Shown here: piece by piece, positions 41,955 through 50,288 of the stretch
How the letters are laid out: the number at the start of each line of letters is the position of its first letter
Numbering within the stretch: position 1 is the stretch's first letter
Assembly (NCBI RefSeq): GCF_040730185.1
Contig: NZ_CP160402.1
Location: 4,588,001-4,652,000, forward strand
From: Streptomyces sp. Je 1-332
GTDB taxonomy: Bacteria; Actinomycetota; Actinomycetes; Streptomycetales; Streptomycetaceae
DNA length: 64,000 nucleotides
Direction: 5' to 3'
The notes under the pieces: model-generated
The model's database searches: none
Seen by the model: only the letters and a program-made list of their open reading frames with translations
Told to the model about the DNA's origin: nothing
Position numbers and translations under genes: made by a program

Positions 41955-43139
41955 CTACTGGCAGTTGCCCCGCGCGGGCTTGCCCGCGAAGCGGTCCGCC
42001 AGCCACTTCGCCGCCAGTGGTGACTGGGTGATCACCCCGGAGACGTGCTCGCCCAGCGGGACCGTGTGCCACTCCACGTTGGCGCCCTTGGCGCACCAGT
42101 CCTTGCGGACCTGCTTGCCCACGCCGTACGGGATCAGCTCGTCGGCGAGCGCGTGGTACTGGTAGACCGGCGCGGCCGGAGCCCGTGTGCCGACCGTCGA
42201 CTCGCGCAGTCGCTGCTGCCAGTCCGGCTGGTCGAGGGGGTTCTTCACCGTCATGGCGGAGATCTTCTTGAAGGCGCCGAGCACGGCCCCGTCCGCCACG
42301 CAGCTGTTGCGCAGCGCGCCGATCAGCTTCTTGCCCGCCGGGTTCAGATAGGACTCCAGGTTCAGCTCGGGGAAGGCGGCGTTCTGGCCGATCGCCGCCA
42401 TGAAGATCAGGCCCGAGCCGTACGAACCGTCGTTGAAGTCCGCGACCCTCCGCAGGTCGCCGGGGACGCCACCGGTCGCCGTGCCCTTGACCTTCAGGTC
42501 GGGCGCGTACGAACCGTGCAGCTCGGCCGCCCAGCTGGAGGCCTGCCCGCCCTGCGAGTAACCCATGATGCCGACCGGGGTGTCCTCGCCGAGCCCCGCA
42601 TCCGGGAGCCGGATCGCGGCACGGGCGGCGTCGAGCATGGCCTGCCCCTCGGCCTTGCCGACCGTGTAGGTGTGGTCGCCGGGGGTGCCGAGGCCTTCGT
42701 AGTCCGTCACGGCCACCGCCCAGCCGCGCAGGGTGAGTTGCTGGATGAGGTTGGCTTCGACGGCCGTCCCCTTGGGGAAGCCGGCGCTCGGGGCACAGTG
42801 GTCACCCATGCCGATCGTCCCGACGGCGTACGTGATGAGGGGGCGGGGTCCCTTCTTGCCGTCCTGCGGCACGATGACCGTGCCGGTGACGGTGTTCGGC
42901 TCGCCCTTCGCCGTCGTCGACCGGTAGTTGATCTTCCAGGCCTTGGTGTTGGTCGGCTGGCCGGGGAGGGGATGGAAGCTGCTGGGTGCGGAGCTGACGA
43001 CGTCGCCGGGGGCGTCGGCCTCGGCCGGTGCGGCCTGCGCCGTCACCGGGGTGACGACCGAGAGGCCGAGCGCGGCCACCACGGCCAGGGCTCGTGCACT
43101 GGTTCGTGCGCTGGTTCTTGCGCGGGTACGGACGGGCAT
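41955..43139 (-). CDS. Secreted lipase (secretory lipase / LIP family)
   Basis: The 394-residue protein has an Arg-rich N-terminus (RTRARTSARTSARA) and a cleavable signal peptide ending near AQAAPA. The alpha/beta hydrolase domain has the nucleophile in GIMGYSQGGQAS. The later LADELIPYG and GEHVSG segments can supply Asp and His. The fold and spacing fit PF03583-type secretory lipases. Residues 8-16 derive from short DNA repeats. It is transcribed alone, convergent with the AraC gene. Confidence 0.88.
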   Translation of the reverse strand: MPVRTRARTSARTSARALAVVAALGLSVVTPVTAQAAPAEADAPGDVVSSAPSSFHPLPGQPTNTKAWKINYRSTTAKGEPNTVTGTVIVPQDGKKGPRPLITYAVGTIGMGDHCAPSAGFPKGTAVEANLIQQLTLRGWAVAVTDYEGLGTPGDHTYTVGKAEGQAMLDAARAAIRLPDAGLGEDTPVGIMGYSQGGQASSWAAELHGSYAPDLKVKGTATGGVPGDLRRVADFNDGSYGSGLIFMAAIGQNAAFPELNLESYLNPAGKKLIGALRNSCVADGAVLGAFKKISAMTVKNPLDQPDWQQRLRESTVGTRAPAAPVYQYHALADELIPYGVGKQVRKDWCAKGANVEWHTVPLGEHVSGVITQSPLAAKWLADRFAGKPARGNCQ

Positions 43140-43226
43140 GCGGCTCTCCCAACTGCTGTCACTGGCTGGGGTGTTCAGGCGACGACCGTAGTGACTCGCG
43201 GGTAAGTCCGGCGCTGGCGGGAGCGC

Positions 43227-44261
43227 TCAGCTTTGTTGACCCCGGTTCTCATAGCGGCAGGCGTGCTCGTAGCGGTAGGCGCCCGGCGTCGTCCCCGTCC
43301 ATCGCCGGAACGCCCGGTGGAAGGCCGTGTCCTCGGAGAAGCCGAGCCGCGCGGCGAGGTCGGCGATGGGCTCCGCGCCCTCGGCGAGCCCCGCGATCGC
43401 CGCGTCACGCCGTACGGCGTCCTTCAACTGCTGGTACGAGGTTGACTCCTGGGCCAGGCGGCGGCGCAGCGTCGCGGGGCTCACCGCGAGGCGGGCGGCG
43501 ATCTCGCCCAGGGAGGGCAGCCGGGGGGAGGTGCGCAGCGCGCGGGCGAGGGCGCGGCGTACCTGCTCGGCGACCGTCGTCCCGTACTCGCGCCGGGAGA
43601 GGAGATCGAACGGCGCGCGGTTCAGCATCCCGTCGAGAGCCGCCTCGTCCCGGATCAGCGGAGCGCTCAGCCAGTGCTCGTCGAACCCCGCGCCCGTGCG
43701 CGCCGCGCCGAAGCGGACCGGGCAGCCGAAGAGAAGGCCGTACTCGTCCCTGTGCGGGGGCGGCGGATGCCCGAACTCGGCCCAGTGGAGGGGGATGCGG
43801 CGCCCTATCAGCCAGCTGCACAGGCGGTGCCAGATGATGACGAGGCACTCGGCGAGGAAGAAGTCACGTTCGAGGTCGTTGCGTACGGCGAAGACGGCGC
43901 TGCCCGTCTCGCGGCGCTCAAGGGTGAGGTCGGGCCCGCCCGGGAACAGCCCGTAGAAGGTGACGCCCCGCTCCATGGCGGCGCCGAGGTCACGGCAGCC
44001 GAGGGACGCGTGGCACATCATGGCGAAGGTGCCCGGCCTGCTCACGGCCGCGCCGAGGCCGAGGAACTCGTCGCCGGTGGCGCGGTACAGCTCCCGGAAG
44101 AGGCGGGCGAACTGGACCTCGGTGATGCGGGCCCGGTCGTCGCCGAGGAGCAGCGGCGGAATCTGGGCGGTGCGGAGCAGCGGGACGGTGTCGATCCCGT
44201 ACCGCCGGGCGCCGTGCAGCATGGCGCGGACGTGGTGGACGGTGATGGTCCGGCTGGGCAT
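43227..44261 (-). CDS. AraC-family regulator with Arabinose_bd (OruR-like) N-terminus
   Basis: The 344-residue protein has an N-terminal arabinose-operon-regulator-like binding domain (ITEVQFARLFRELYRATGDEFLGLG, then PGTFAMMCHASLGC) and a C-terminal AraC HTH (SLGEIAARLAVSPATLRRRLAQE, then PIADLAARLGFSEDTAFHRAFRRWTG). This type often controls catabolic or lipid genes. The secreted lipase gene, 87 bases downstream on the same strand, is a plausible target. Confidence 0.9.
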   Translation of the reverse strand: MPSRTITVHHVRAMLHGARRYGIDTVPLLRTAQIPPLLLGDDRARITEVQFARLFRELYRATGDEFLGLGAAVSRPGTFAMMCHASLGCRDLGAAMERGVTFYGLFPGGPDLTLERRETGSAVFAVRNDLERDFFLAECLVIIWHRLCSWLIGRRIPLHWAEFGHPPPPHRDEYGLLFGCPVRFGAARTGAGFDEHWLSAPLIRDEAALDGMLNRAPFDLLSRREYGTTVAEQVRRALARALRTSPRLPSLGEIAARLAVSPATLRRRLAQESTSYQQLKDAVRRDAAIAGLAEGAEPIADLAARLGFSEDTAFHRAFRRWTGTTPGAYRYEHACRYENRGQQS

Positions 44262-44326
44262 GGGGTTTCCATCCCCCGCCGGGCGCCTTCTCGAACTCGG
44301 CGGGGCCGCGGGCCGCGTATTGGCTG

Positions 44327-44707
44327 TCAGACTCCGGCCATACCCGCGAGCACCCCGAAGGCGACGGGCAGGAGGAAGGCGAGGTAGCCGTACGCGGGCC
44401 GCCCCTTGTTCGCCCCCTTGCTCACCCGGCGCAGGAAGGTCGCGAGCCCCGCGGTGACGATGCCGAACGTCACCGCGTAGAGCAGGGTGTCGGACGACAT
44501 CCCGCTCCAGCCTTCGGAGAACAGCAGCGTCAGCGTCATCGTGCCGCCGAACAGCGCGGCACCGGCGACCGCGTCACCGCCGGTGAACACCAGCATCCGC
44601 TCACCGCCGTGCCGCTCCTTGCGCCAGGCCTGGAAGACGAGGACGGCGACCAGGACGAGCTGGATGGCCACGGCCACCACGAACGAAGCCTTGAAAGTGG
44701 TCTCCAT
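44327..44707 (-). CDS. Unknown four-helix membrane protein
   Basis: The 126-residue protein has four hydrophobic segments (about 9-27, 47-66, 73-90 and 105-124) and short charged loops. I do not recognise a named family. A possible terminator (44274-44281 pairing with 44298-44305) separates it from the AraC gene downstream. It is divergent from the acyl-CoA ligase gene. Confidence 0.7.
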   Translation of the reverse strand: METTFKASFVVAVAIQLVLVAVLVFQAWRKERHGGERMLVFTGGDAVAGAALFGGTMTLTLLFSEGWSGMSSDTLLYAVTFGIVTAGLATFLRRVSKGANKGRPAYGYLAFLLPVAFGVLAGMAGV

Positions 44708-44827
44708 GCCCCCATGGTCCCCCACGTCCTCCCATGCCCTCCTACAGCCCCTCTGAGCTTCCGGGCCAACTCCGCTGACGTTTCCCGTCATCCCGGTAGG
44801 GGCCGCCCTGTCCCTAGCGTCGTACGC

Positions 44828-46642
44828 ATGCAGCCGACGGAGCGCCCCGAGACCCTCGCCGTCCTCACCGAGTGGGCGGCCGACCGCCACGGCAAGCAGC
44901 CCGCCCTCCGGTTCAAGTCCGGAGGCGGGGCGTGGGAGGAGGTCTCGTACGAGCAACTGCGCGCACGGGTACGGGAGGTCGGGAGTGAGCTGATCGCGCT
45001 CGGCGTCCGCCCGGACGACCGCGTGGCCATCCTGGCCGAGACCCGCCCCGAGTGGACCTACGCCCACTTCGCGGTCTTCGCGGCGGGCGCGGTCGTCGTC
45101 CCCGTCTACCCGACGGCGGGGGACGAGGAGGTCGAGTGGGTCATCGGGGACTCCGGCACCTCGGTGGTGATCTGCGAGAACACCGCACAGGCGGCGAAGA
45201 TCGAACGCCTGCGGCCACGGCTGCCGGGCGTACGGCACGTGCTGCTCATGACGGAGTTCGCGGTGGGGGAGCGGGTGACCGGCGGGCAGCAGGGCGCCGA
45301 ACCAGCGGCCCTGGAAGCCCTGTTGGATCGCGCCGGGGCCCGCACCCCCGCCGACCTGGCCACCATCATCTACACCTCCGGCACCACCGGCCTGCCCAAG
45401 GGCTGCCTCCTCACCCACGGCAATTTGGGCGCCGTGCAGTCCGCCACGCTCCCGCTGATCCAGGGCGGACCGGGCGACTCCACGTACCTCTACCTCCCGC
45501 TCGCCCATCTCCTCGCCCAGCTCATCGAGTTCACGACGCTCATCCAGGGCGGCGAACTCTGCTTCTTCGGCGGGAAGATCGAGAACGTCGTCGGCGAGCT
45601 GGCCGAGGCGCGGCCCACGCATCTGCCGTCCGTGCCCCGCCTCTTCGAGAAGGTGTACTCCGTGGTCCTCTCCCTCGCGGAGTCCCAGGAGGGAGGCCGC
45701 GAGCGGTTCGAGGAGGCGGTACGCATCGGTGTCCTCGCGGCGGACGGAGCCCTGCCGCCCGCGCTCCAGGACGCGTACGAGGCAGCCGACAAGGCCCTCT
45801 ACGGGCTGGTCCGGCAGGCGCTGGGAGGGCGTGTCCGGTGGGCACTGACCGGCGGCGCACCCATCGCGCCGCACGTCATCGACTTCCTGCGGGCCTGCGG
45901 AATCGCGGTCTACGAGGGCTACGGGATGACCGAGTCGGCCGGAGTCATCAGCCTCAACCACCCCGGCGCCGTTCGTTATGGCACGGTCGGCCGCCCCGTC
46001 GAGGGCTGCGAGGTCCGCATCGCGGAGGACGGCGAGATCCTGGCCCGGGGCGAGATGGTCTTCCCCGGCTACCACGCCGACCCGGACGCGACCCGCGATG
46101 CCCTGGACGAGGAGGGCTGGCTGCACACCGGCGACCTGGGCGCCGTCGATGCCGACGGCTACCTCAGTGTCACCGGCCGCAAGAAGGACCTGATCATCAC
46201 CTCCGGCGGCAAGAACCTCACCCCGTCCCTCAGTGAACTGGCCGTCCAGCGCTCGCGGTTCGTGTCGCGTGCGGTGATGGTGGGCGACAAGCGTCCCTAC
46301 CCGGTGGCCCTGATCACCCTGGACGCGGAGGAGGTCACCGCCTGGGCGGGCCGCGAGGGCGTGACGCTGGTGGACCCGCCCTCCCGGGACCCGCGCGTCC
46401 GCGCCCTCGTCCGGGAGGTGGTGGACGAGGTGAACGCGGGCGTCTCGCACCCGGCCCGCATCCGCGATTTCGCCCTGCTTGACGAGGACTTCACGGTGGA
46501 GGACGGCCTGCTGACACCGAGCCTGAAGGTGCGCAGGCGGGCGGTGACGGAGCGGTACGCGGGGTTGGTGGACGGGCTGTACGAGAAGGGCGCCGAGGGG
46601 GCGGCGGCTACGCCACGCCGGCCAGGCGCAACAGCGCGGTAG
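44828..46642 (+). CDS. Long-chain acyl-CoA synthetase (AMP-forming)
   Basis: The 604-residue protein is an ANL ligase with P-loop YTSGTTGLPKGC, EGYGMTESAGVISL, HTGDLGAVDADGYLSVTGRKKDL and the C-terminal Lys in TPSLKVRRRAV. It is a paralogue of the ligase at 34889 with its own promoter. TAGCGT ends exactly 7 bases before the ATG and there is no Shine-Dalgarno, so a leaderless mRNA is expected. The last 35 bases overlap the convergent azlD gene. Confidence 0.92.
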   Translation: MQPTERPETLAVLTEWAADRHGKQPALRFKSGGGAWEEVSYEQLRARVREVGSELIALGVRPDDRVAILAETRPEWTYAHFAVFAAGAVVVPVYPTAGDEEVEWVIGDSGTSVVICENTAQAAKIERLRPRLPGVRHVLLMTEFAVGERVTGGQQGAEPAALEALLDRAGARTPADLATIIYTSGTTGLPKGCLLTHGNLGAVQSATLPLIQGGPGDSTYLYLPLAHLLAQLIEFTTLIQGGELCFFGGKIENVVGELAEARPTHLPSVPRLFEKVYSVVLSLAESQEGGRERFEEAVRIGVLAADGALPPALQDAYEAADKALYGLVRQALGGRVRWALTGGAPIAPHVIDFLRACGIAVYEGYGMTESAGVISLNHPGAVRYGTVGRPVEGCEVRIAEDGEILARGEMVFPGYHADPDATRDALDEEGWLHTGDLGAVDADGYLSVTGRKKDLIITSGGKNLTPSLSELAVQRSRFVSRAVMVGDKRPYPVALITLDAEEVTAWAGREGVTLVDPPSRDPRVRALVREVVDEVNAGVSHPARIRDFALLDEDFTVEDGLLTPSLKVRRRAVTERYAGLVDGLYEKGAEGAAATPRRPGATAR

Positions 46643-46922
46643 TCGCCGCCGCGCCGACCACCACCACGGCGAAGGGCGCCTTGCGCCAGGCAAGAACCCC
46701 ACCGACCAGCACCCCGATGGGCCGCGCCCACCCGGGGAACCCGTGCCCCTCGGTGAGAGCACCGGTGGCCAACAGCGCAACGAGCAGGACGGTCGCCCCA
46801 ACGGTCAGCAACTCCTGCACACGTGCCGGCAGTTCAACCCGCCCGTGCATCAGGGGCCCAGCGAGACGGAAGGCGTACGTCCCGGCTGCGAGGACGAGAA
46901 CGCAGGCGAGGTAGGCGTTCAT
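46608..46922 (-). CDS. azlD: AzlD-type branched-chain amino acid exporter subunit
   Basis: The 104-residue protein has three to four membrane helices and the AzlD pattern (TYAFRLAGPLM, then ALLATGAL). It partners AzlC, encoded just upstream with a 4-base ATGA overlap. The AzlCD pair exports branched-chain amino acids or their analogues. Its 3' end overlaps the convergent acyl-CoA ligase gene by 35 bp. Confidence 0.9.
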   Translation of the reverse strand: MNAYLACVLVLAAGTYAFRLAGPLMHGRVELPARVQELLTVGATVLLVALLATGALTEGHGFPGWARPIGVLVGGVLAWRKAPFAVVVVGAAATTALLRLAGVA

Positions 46923-47683
46923 GGGGTGCTCCTTTCGGGGAGGCGGGCGGGGCGCGCGGGGCGTCCGGGGCCGCGGCGGGCCGCCAGCAGGCCCAGTAGG
47001 GCGAGCAGGACCGGCACCCCGGCGGGCAGCCACGGTGCGGTGGCGACCGCGATCACGGCACCGGCGGCCGCGGCCCGCCGCGTCATGCTGTCGGCGCGCA
47101 ACGCGGGGAGCACCAGGGCGAGGAGCACCGCGGGGAAGGCGGCGTCGAGCCCGAAGCGCGCGGTGTCGCCGATGACGGACCCGGCGAGCGCCCCGCCGAG
47201 GACGCTGACGTTCCATACGGCGAACAGGCCGAGCCCGGATATCCAGAACGCGGCCTTGCGCCGCTTCTGATCCGGCTGGGCGAGCACGAAGGCCGCGGTC
47301 TCGTCGGTGATCAGGTGCGCGCCGAACAGCCGCGCGACCCAGGATCGGCCCAGGCTGTCGGCGACGGCGAGGCTGAACGCGGCCGTGCGGGAGTTCAGGA
47401 GGAGGCCGGTGGCCGCCGCGGCCACCGGACCGCCGCCCGCGACGAGGATGCCGATCGCGCTGAACTGGGCGGAGCCCGCGTACACGAGCAGGGACATCAG
47501 GACCGGCACCCAGACGGGCAGACCGCCGGCGACGGCGATCGCGCCGAAGGAGACACCGACGACGGCGTCGGCGAGCCAGACGAGGGCGATGTCGCGCAGG
47601 ACGCCGCGGGGAAGGTGGGAGAGGCGTACGAAGCCGTCGTTCGTTCGCTGGGGTGGGCTGTCTGTTCGGTGTGGCGAACGCAT
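46919..47683 (-). CDS. azlC: AzlC-type branched-chain amino acid exporter subunit
   Basis: The 254-residue polytopic protein has the AzlC signature region (VVGVSFGAIAVAGGLP, then YAGSAQFSAIGIL and LLLNSRTAAFSLAVAD). It lies divergent from an XRE-cupin gene with two matching inverted repeats between them, so that regulator probably controls it. The ATG at 47683 gives an N-terminus with about 25 polar residues; internal starts are possible. Confidence 0.92.
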   Translation of the reverse strand: MRSPHRTDSPPQRTNDGFVRLSHLPRGVLRDIALVWLADAVVGVSFGAIAVAGGLPVWVPVLMSLLVYAGSAQFSAIGILVAGGGPVAAAATGLLLNSRTAAFSLAVADSLGRSWVARLFGAHLITDETAAFVLAQPDQKRRKAAFWISGLGLFAVWNVSVLGGALAGSVIGDTARFGLDAAFPAVLLALVLPALRADSMTRRAAAAGAVIAVATAPWLPAGVPVLLALLGLLAARRGPGRPARPARLPERSTP

Positions 47684-47727
47684 ACGTCGTAGGATGGGCG
47701 AGGGGAGTGTCGTTCGTCAAGACGAAC
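47665..47727. promoter_or_regulatory. Paired GTTCG-N6-CGAAC operators between azlC and the XRE-cupin gene
   Basis: Two sites share the same half-sites and 6-base spacing: 47665-47680 and 47712-47727. They are 47 bp apart. The second is extended to TCGTTCGTC-AA-GACGAACGA (47710-47729). The first overlaps the azlC start region. A dimeric HTH repressor such as the divergent XRE protein is the expected ligand. Confidence 0.72.
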
Positions 47728-47775
47728 GATCGACCCGCTATAGCGAACGCCGAGTATCTCGAAGGGGCGGCGGCC

Positions 47776-48417
47776 ATGGGCATGACTGATGGCAGAGAAG
47801 CCGGAGGGGCCGACGGGGCCGACGGGGCCGGTGGGGCCGACGCGGCCGGAGGTGCCGGCGCCGCGCGATCCCGCCTGCCGCGCGAATGGGTCGCGGCTGC
47901 GCTGCGCAGGGAGCGGGCCAGGGCGGGGCTCTCCCTCTCCGAGCTGGCCAAGCGCGCGGGGGTGGCGAAGTCGACGCTGTCCCAGCTGGAGGCGGCCACG
48001 GGCAACCCCGGCATCGAGACGCTGTGGGCCCTCGCGGTGGGACTTGGCGTGCCCTTCAGCGTCCTGGTGGAGTCGCCCGCGCCGGAGGTGACGGTGATCC
48101 GGGCCGGCCAGGGCCCGACGATGCATGCCGAACGCGCCTCGTACGCGGGGACGTTGCTGTCGGCGGGGCCCACGGGTGTGCGGCGCGACATCTACCACGG
48201 AGCGATGGAACCGGGCTCCGCCCGGGAGTCCGACCCGCACATCCCCGGCTCGATGGAGCACCTGATCGTCAGCACGGGCCGCCTACTGGCGGGCCCCCGC
48301 GACGAAACGGTGGAACTGTCCGCGGGTGACTACATGTCATACAGAGGCGACGTCCCCCACCTGTACGAGGCCCTGACCCCAGGCACGACATTCGTACTGA
48401 TCATGCAACACAACTAG
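47776..48417 (+). CDS. XRE-family regulator with C-terminal cupin domain
   Basis: The 213-residue protein has a Gly/Ala/Asp-rich N-terminal tail, an XRE HTH (LRRERARAGLSLSELAKRAGVAKSTLSQLEAATGNP) and a cupin domain with EHLIVSTGRLLAGP and SAGDYMSYRGDVPHLYEAL. This is the layout of regulators that sense small molecules near their target transport genes. Divergence from azlCD with paired operators between suggests control of amino-acid export. The ATG at 47776 is preferred over 47653, which would overlap azlC. Confidence 0.9.
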   Translation: MGMTDGREAGGADGADGAGGADAAGGAGAARSRLPREWVAAALRRERARAGLSLSELAKRAGVAKSTLSQLEAATGNPGIETLWALAVGLGVPFSVLVESPAPEVTVIRAGQGPTMHAERASYAGTLLSAGPTGVRRDIYHGAMEPGSARESDPHIPGSMEHLIVSTGRLLAGPRDETVELSAGDYMSYRGDVPHLYEALTPGTTFVLIMQHN

Positions 48418-48456
48418 ACAACGGGCCCCTGCCCCGAAGGGACCGCGCCCGGCGAA

Positions 48457-48509
48457 GGCGCCCCAAAGGGGCGCGGGGAACGGCGCGCCCAGCCACAGCG
48501 GACCCGCAG
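48457..48509 (-). repeat. Dispersed hairpin element, copy 2 (inverted)
   Basis: The reverse complement closely matches 8579-8629: CTGCGG, GTGGCTGGGCGC, GTTCCCCGCG and hairpin GCGCCCC-TTT-GGGGCGC. It lies between the convergent XRE-cupin and cold-shock genes, beyond the cspA terminator in the cspA direction. Confidence 0.75.
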
Positions 48510-48559
48510 CGAAGAAACACGGGCAGGGGCCGCCCAAGGCCCAGGGGCCAGAAAAAGGC

Positions 48560-48599
48560 AGGAGCCCCGCCTCCCACAAGCGCGGGAGGAAGGGCTCCT
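48560..48599 (-). terminator. Intrinsic terminator of the cold-shock gene
   Basis: An 8-bp outer stem (48560-48567 with 48592-48599) and a 6-bp inner stem (48570-48575 with 48584-48589) are followed, on the minus strand, by a T5 run. It is one of the few terminators here with a U-tract. Confidence 0.85.
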
Positions 48600-48670
48600 T
48601 GGGTACTGCTATCCATGTCCGGATCAAGTCACCGGAACTGTCACACGCCCCATTCACATGGGGCGCCCCA

Positions 48671-48874
48671 CTACATGGGGGTGACGTTCTCCGCCTGCGG
48701 ACCCTTCGGGCCCTGCGTGACGTCGAAGCTCACGGCCTGGTTCTCCTCGAGGGAGCGGAAGCCGTTTGCGTTGATCGCGGAGTAGTGGACGAAGACGTCG
48801 GGGCCTCCGCCTTCCTGGGCGATGAATCCAAAGCCCTTTTCGGCGTTGAACCACTTCACGGTTCCGGTAGCCAT
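48671..48874 (-). CDS. cspA: Cold-shock protein (CspA family)
   Basis: The 67-residue protein is a single cold-shock domain with RNP1 KGFGFI and RNP2 VFVHYSAI. It binds single-stranded RNA/DNA and acts as an RNA chaperone. AAGGAGGG sits a few bases before the ATG at 48874. A longer in-frame reading from 49048 is the 5' leader, not protein. The leader is about 140 nt long with a stable hairpin, as is usual for regulated cold-shock mRNAs. Confidence 0.96.
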   Translation of the reverse strand: MATGTVKWFNAEKGFGFIAQEGGGPDVFVHYSAINANGFRSLEENQAVSFDVTQGPKGPQAENVTPM

Positions 48875-48954
48875 AAGCCCTCCTTGGGCCAAAGGGTTGC
48901 CCTGCTCCAGAACCTGCGATTGTTGAAACAACTGCATAAGTCTGAAAACGACGA

Positions 48955-48984
48955 GAGCCCGCGGGTCACATGCTCCGCAGGCTC
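48955..48984 (-). promoter_or_regulatory. Hairpin in the cspA 5' leader
   Basis: Ten paired positions (48955-48964 with 48975-48984, one G-U in RNA) enclose a 10-base loop about 80 bases before the cspA start. A temperature- or autoregulation-sensitive role is possible but unproven. Confidence 0.5.
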
Positions 48985-49020
48985 TGTACTGCAAGGGAAA
49001 CCAAACTGCAACTTGCGGCG

Positions 49021-49048
49021 AGCTTAGCACGCAGGCAGCCGAAAGCAA
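49021..49048 (-). promoter_or_regulatory. Predicted cspA promoter
   Basis: On the minus strand TTGCTT (49043-49048), a 16-base spacer and TAAGCT (49021-49026) give a plausible sigma-70-type promoter. Transcription would start near 49013, leaving a leader of about 140 nt. The remainder of 48875-49186 shows nothing else clear except TAGCCT (49174-49179), 7 bases before the mqnA GTG. Confidence 0.55.
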
Positions 49049-49102
49049 TAGGGGGCAAGATCACGTCACCCGGATGTTTGACGGACCCCCCAGAGGGGTT
49101 GA

Positions 49103-50095
<993 letters not shown>

Positions 50096-50204
50096 TACGC
50101 ACGTAACCAGGTACGGCGGGTACGCGGTGGCAGCTGCGTATGCCGAGTCCGTCGGGCGTACCGGCGGACTACCCTGAGCTGCAGACAGTGCGCGCGGTCG
50201 ACGC

Positions 50205-50244
50205 GGCTGCGGCTGCGGCTTCGACCGCGGCCGCAGCCGCAGCC
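50205..50244 (+). other. Strong hairpin between mqnA and the kinase gene
   Basis: A perfect 14-bp stem (50205-50218 with 50231-50244), built of GGCTGC repeats, has a 12-base loop. GCGGTCGA (50194-50201) can instead pair with TCGACCGC in the loop (50221-50228), giving an alternative structure. It may terminate mqnA or control entry into the kinase gene. Confidence 0.6.
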
Positions 50245-50288
50245 TCATGAACCGCGCGCGTGTGGCGCGTTCGGGGGAGGCCTTCGTC

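Noticed and set aside
48875..49048. N-terminal extension of the cold-shock protein to 125 residues
   Set aside because: The strong AAGGAGGG before the internal ATG and the fixed length of the family make the extension a 5' leader.
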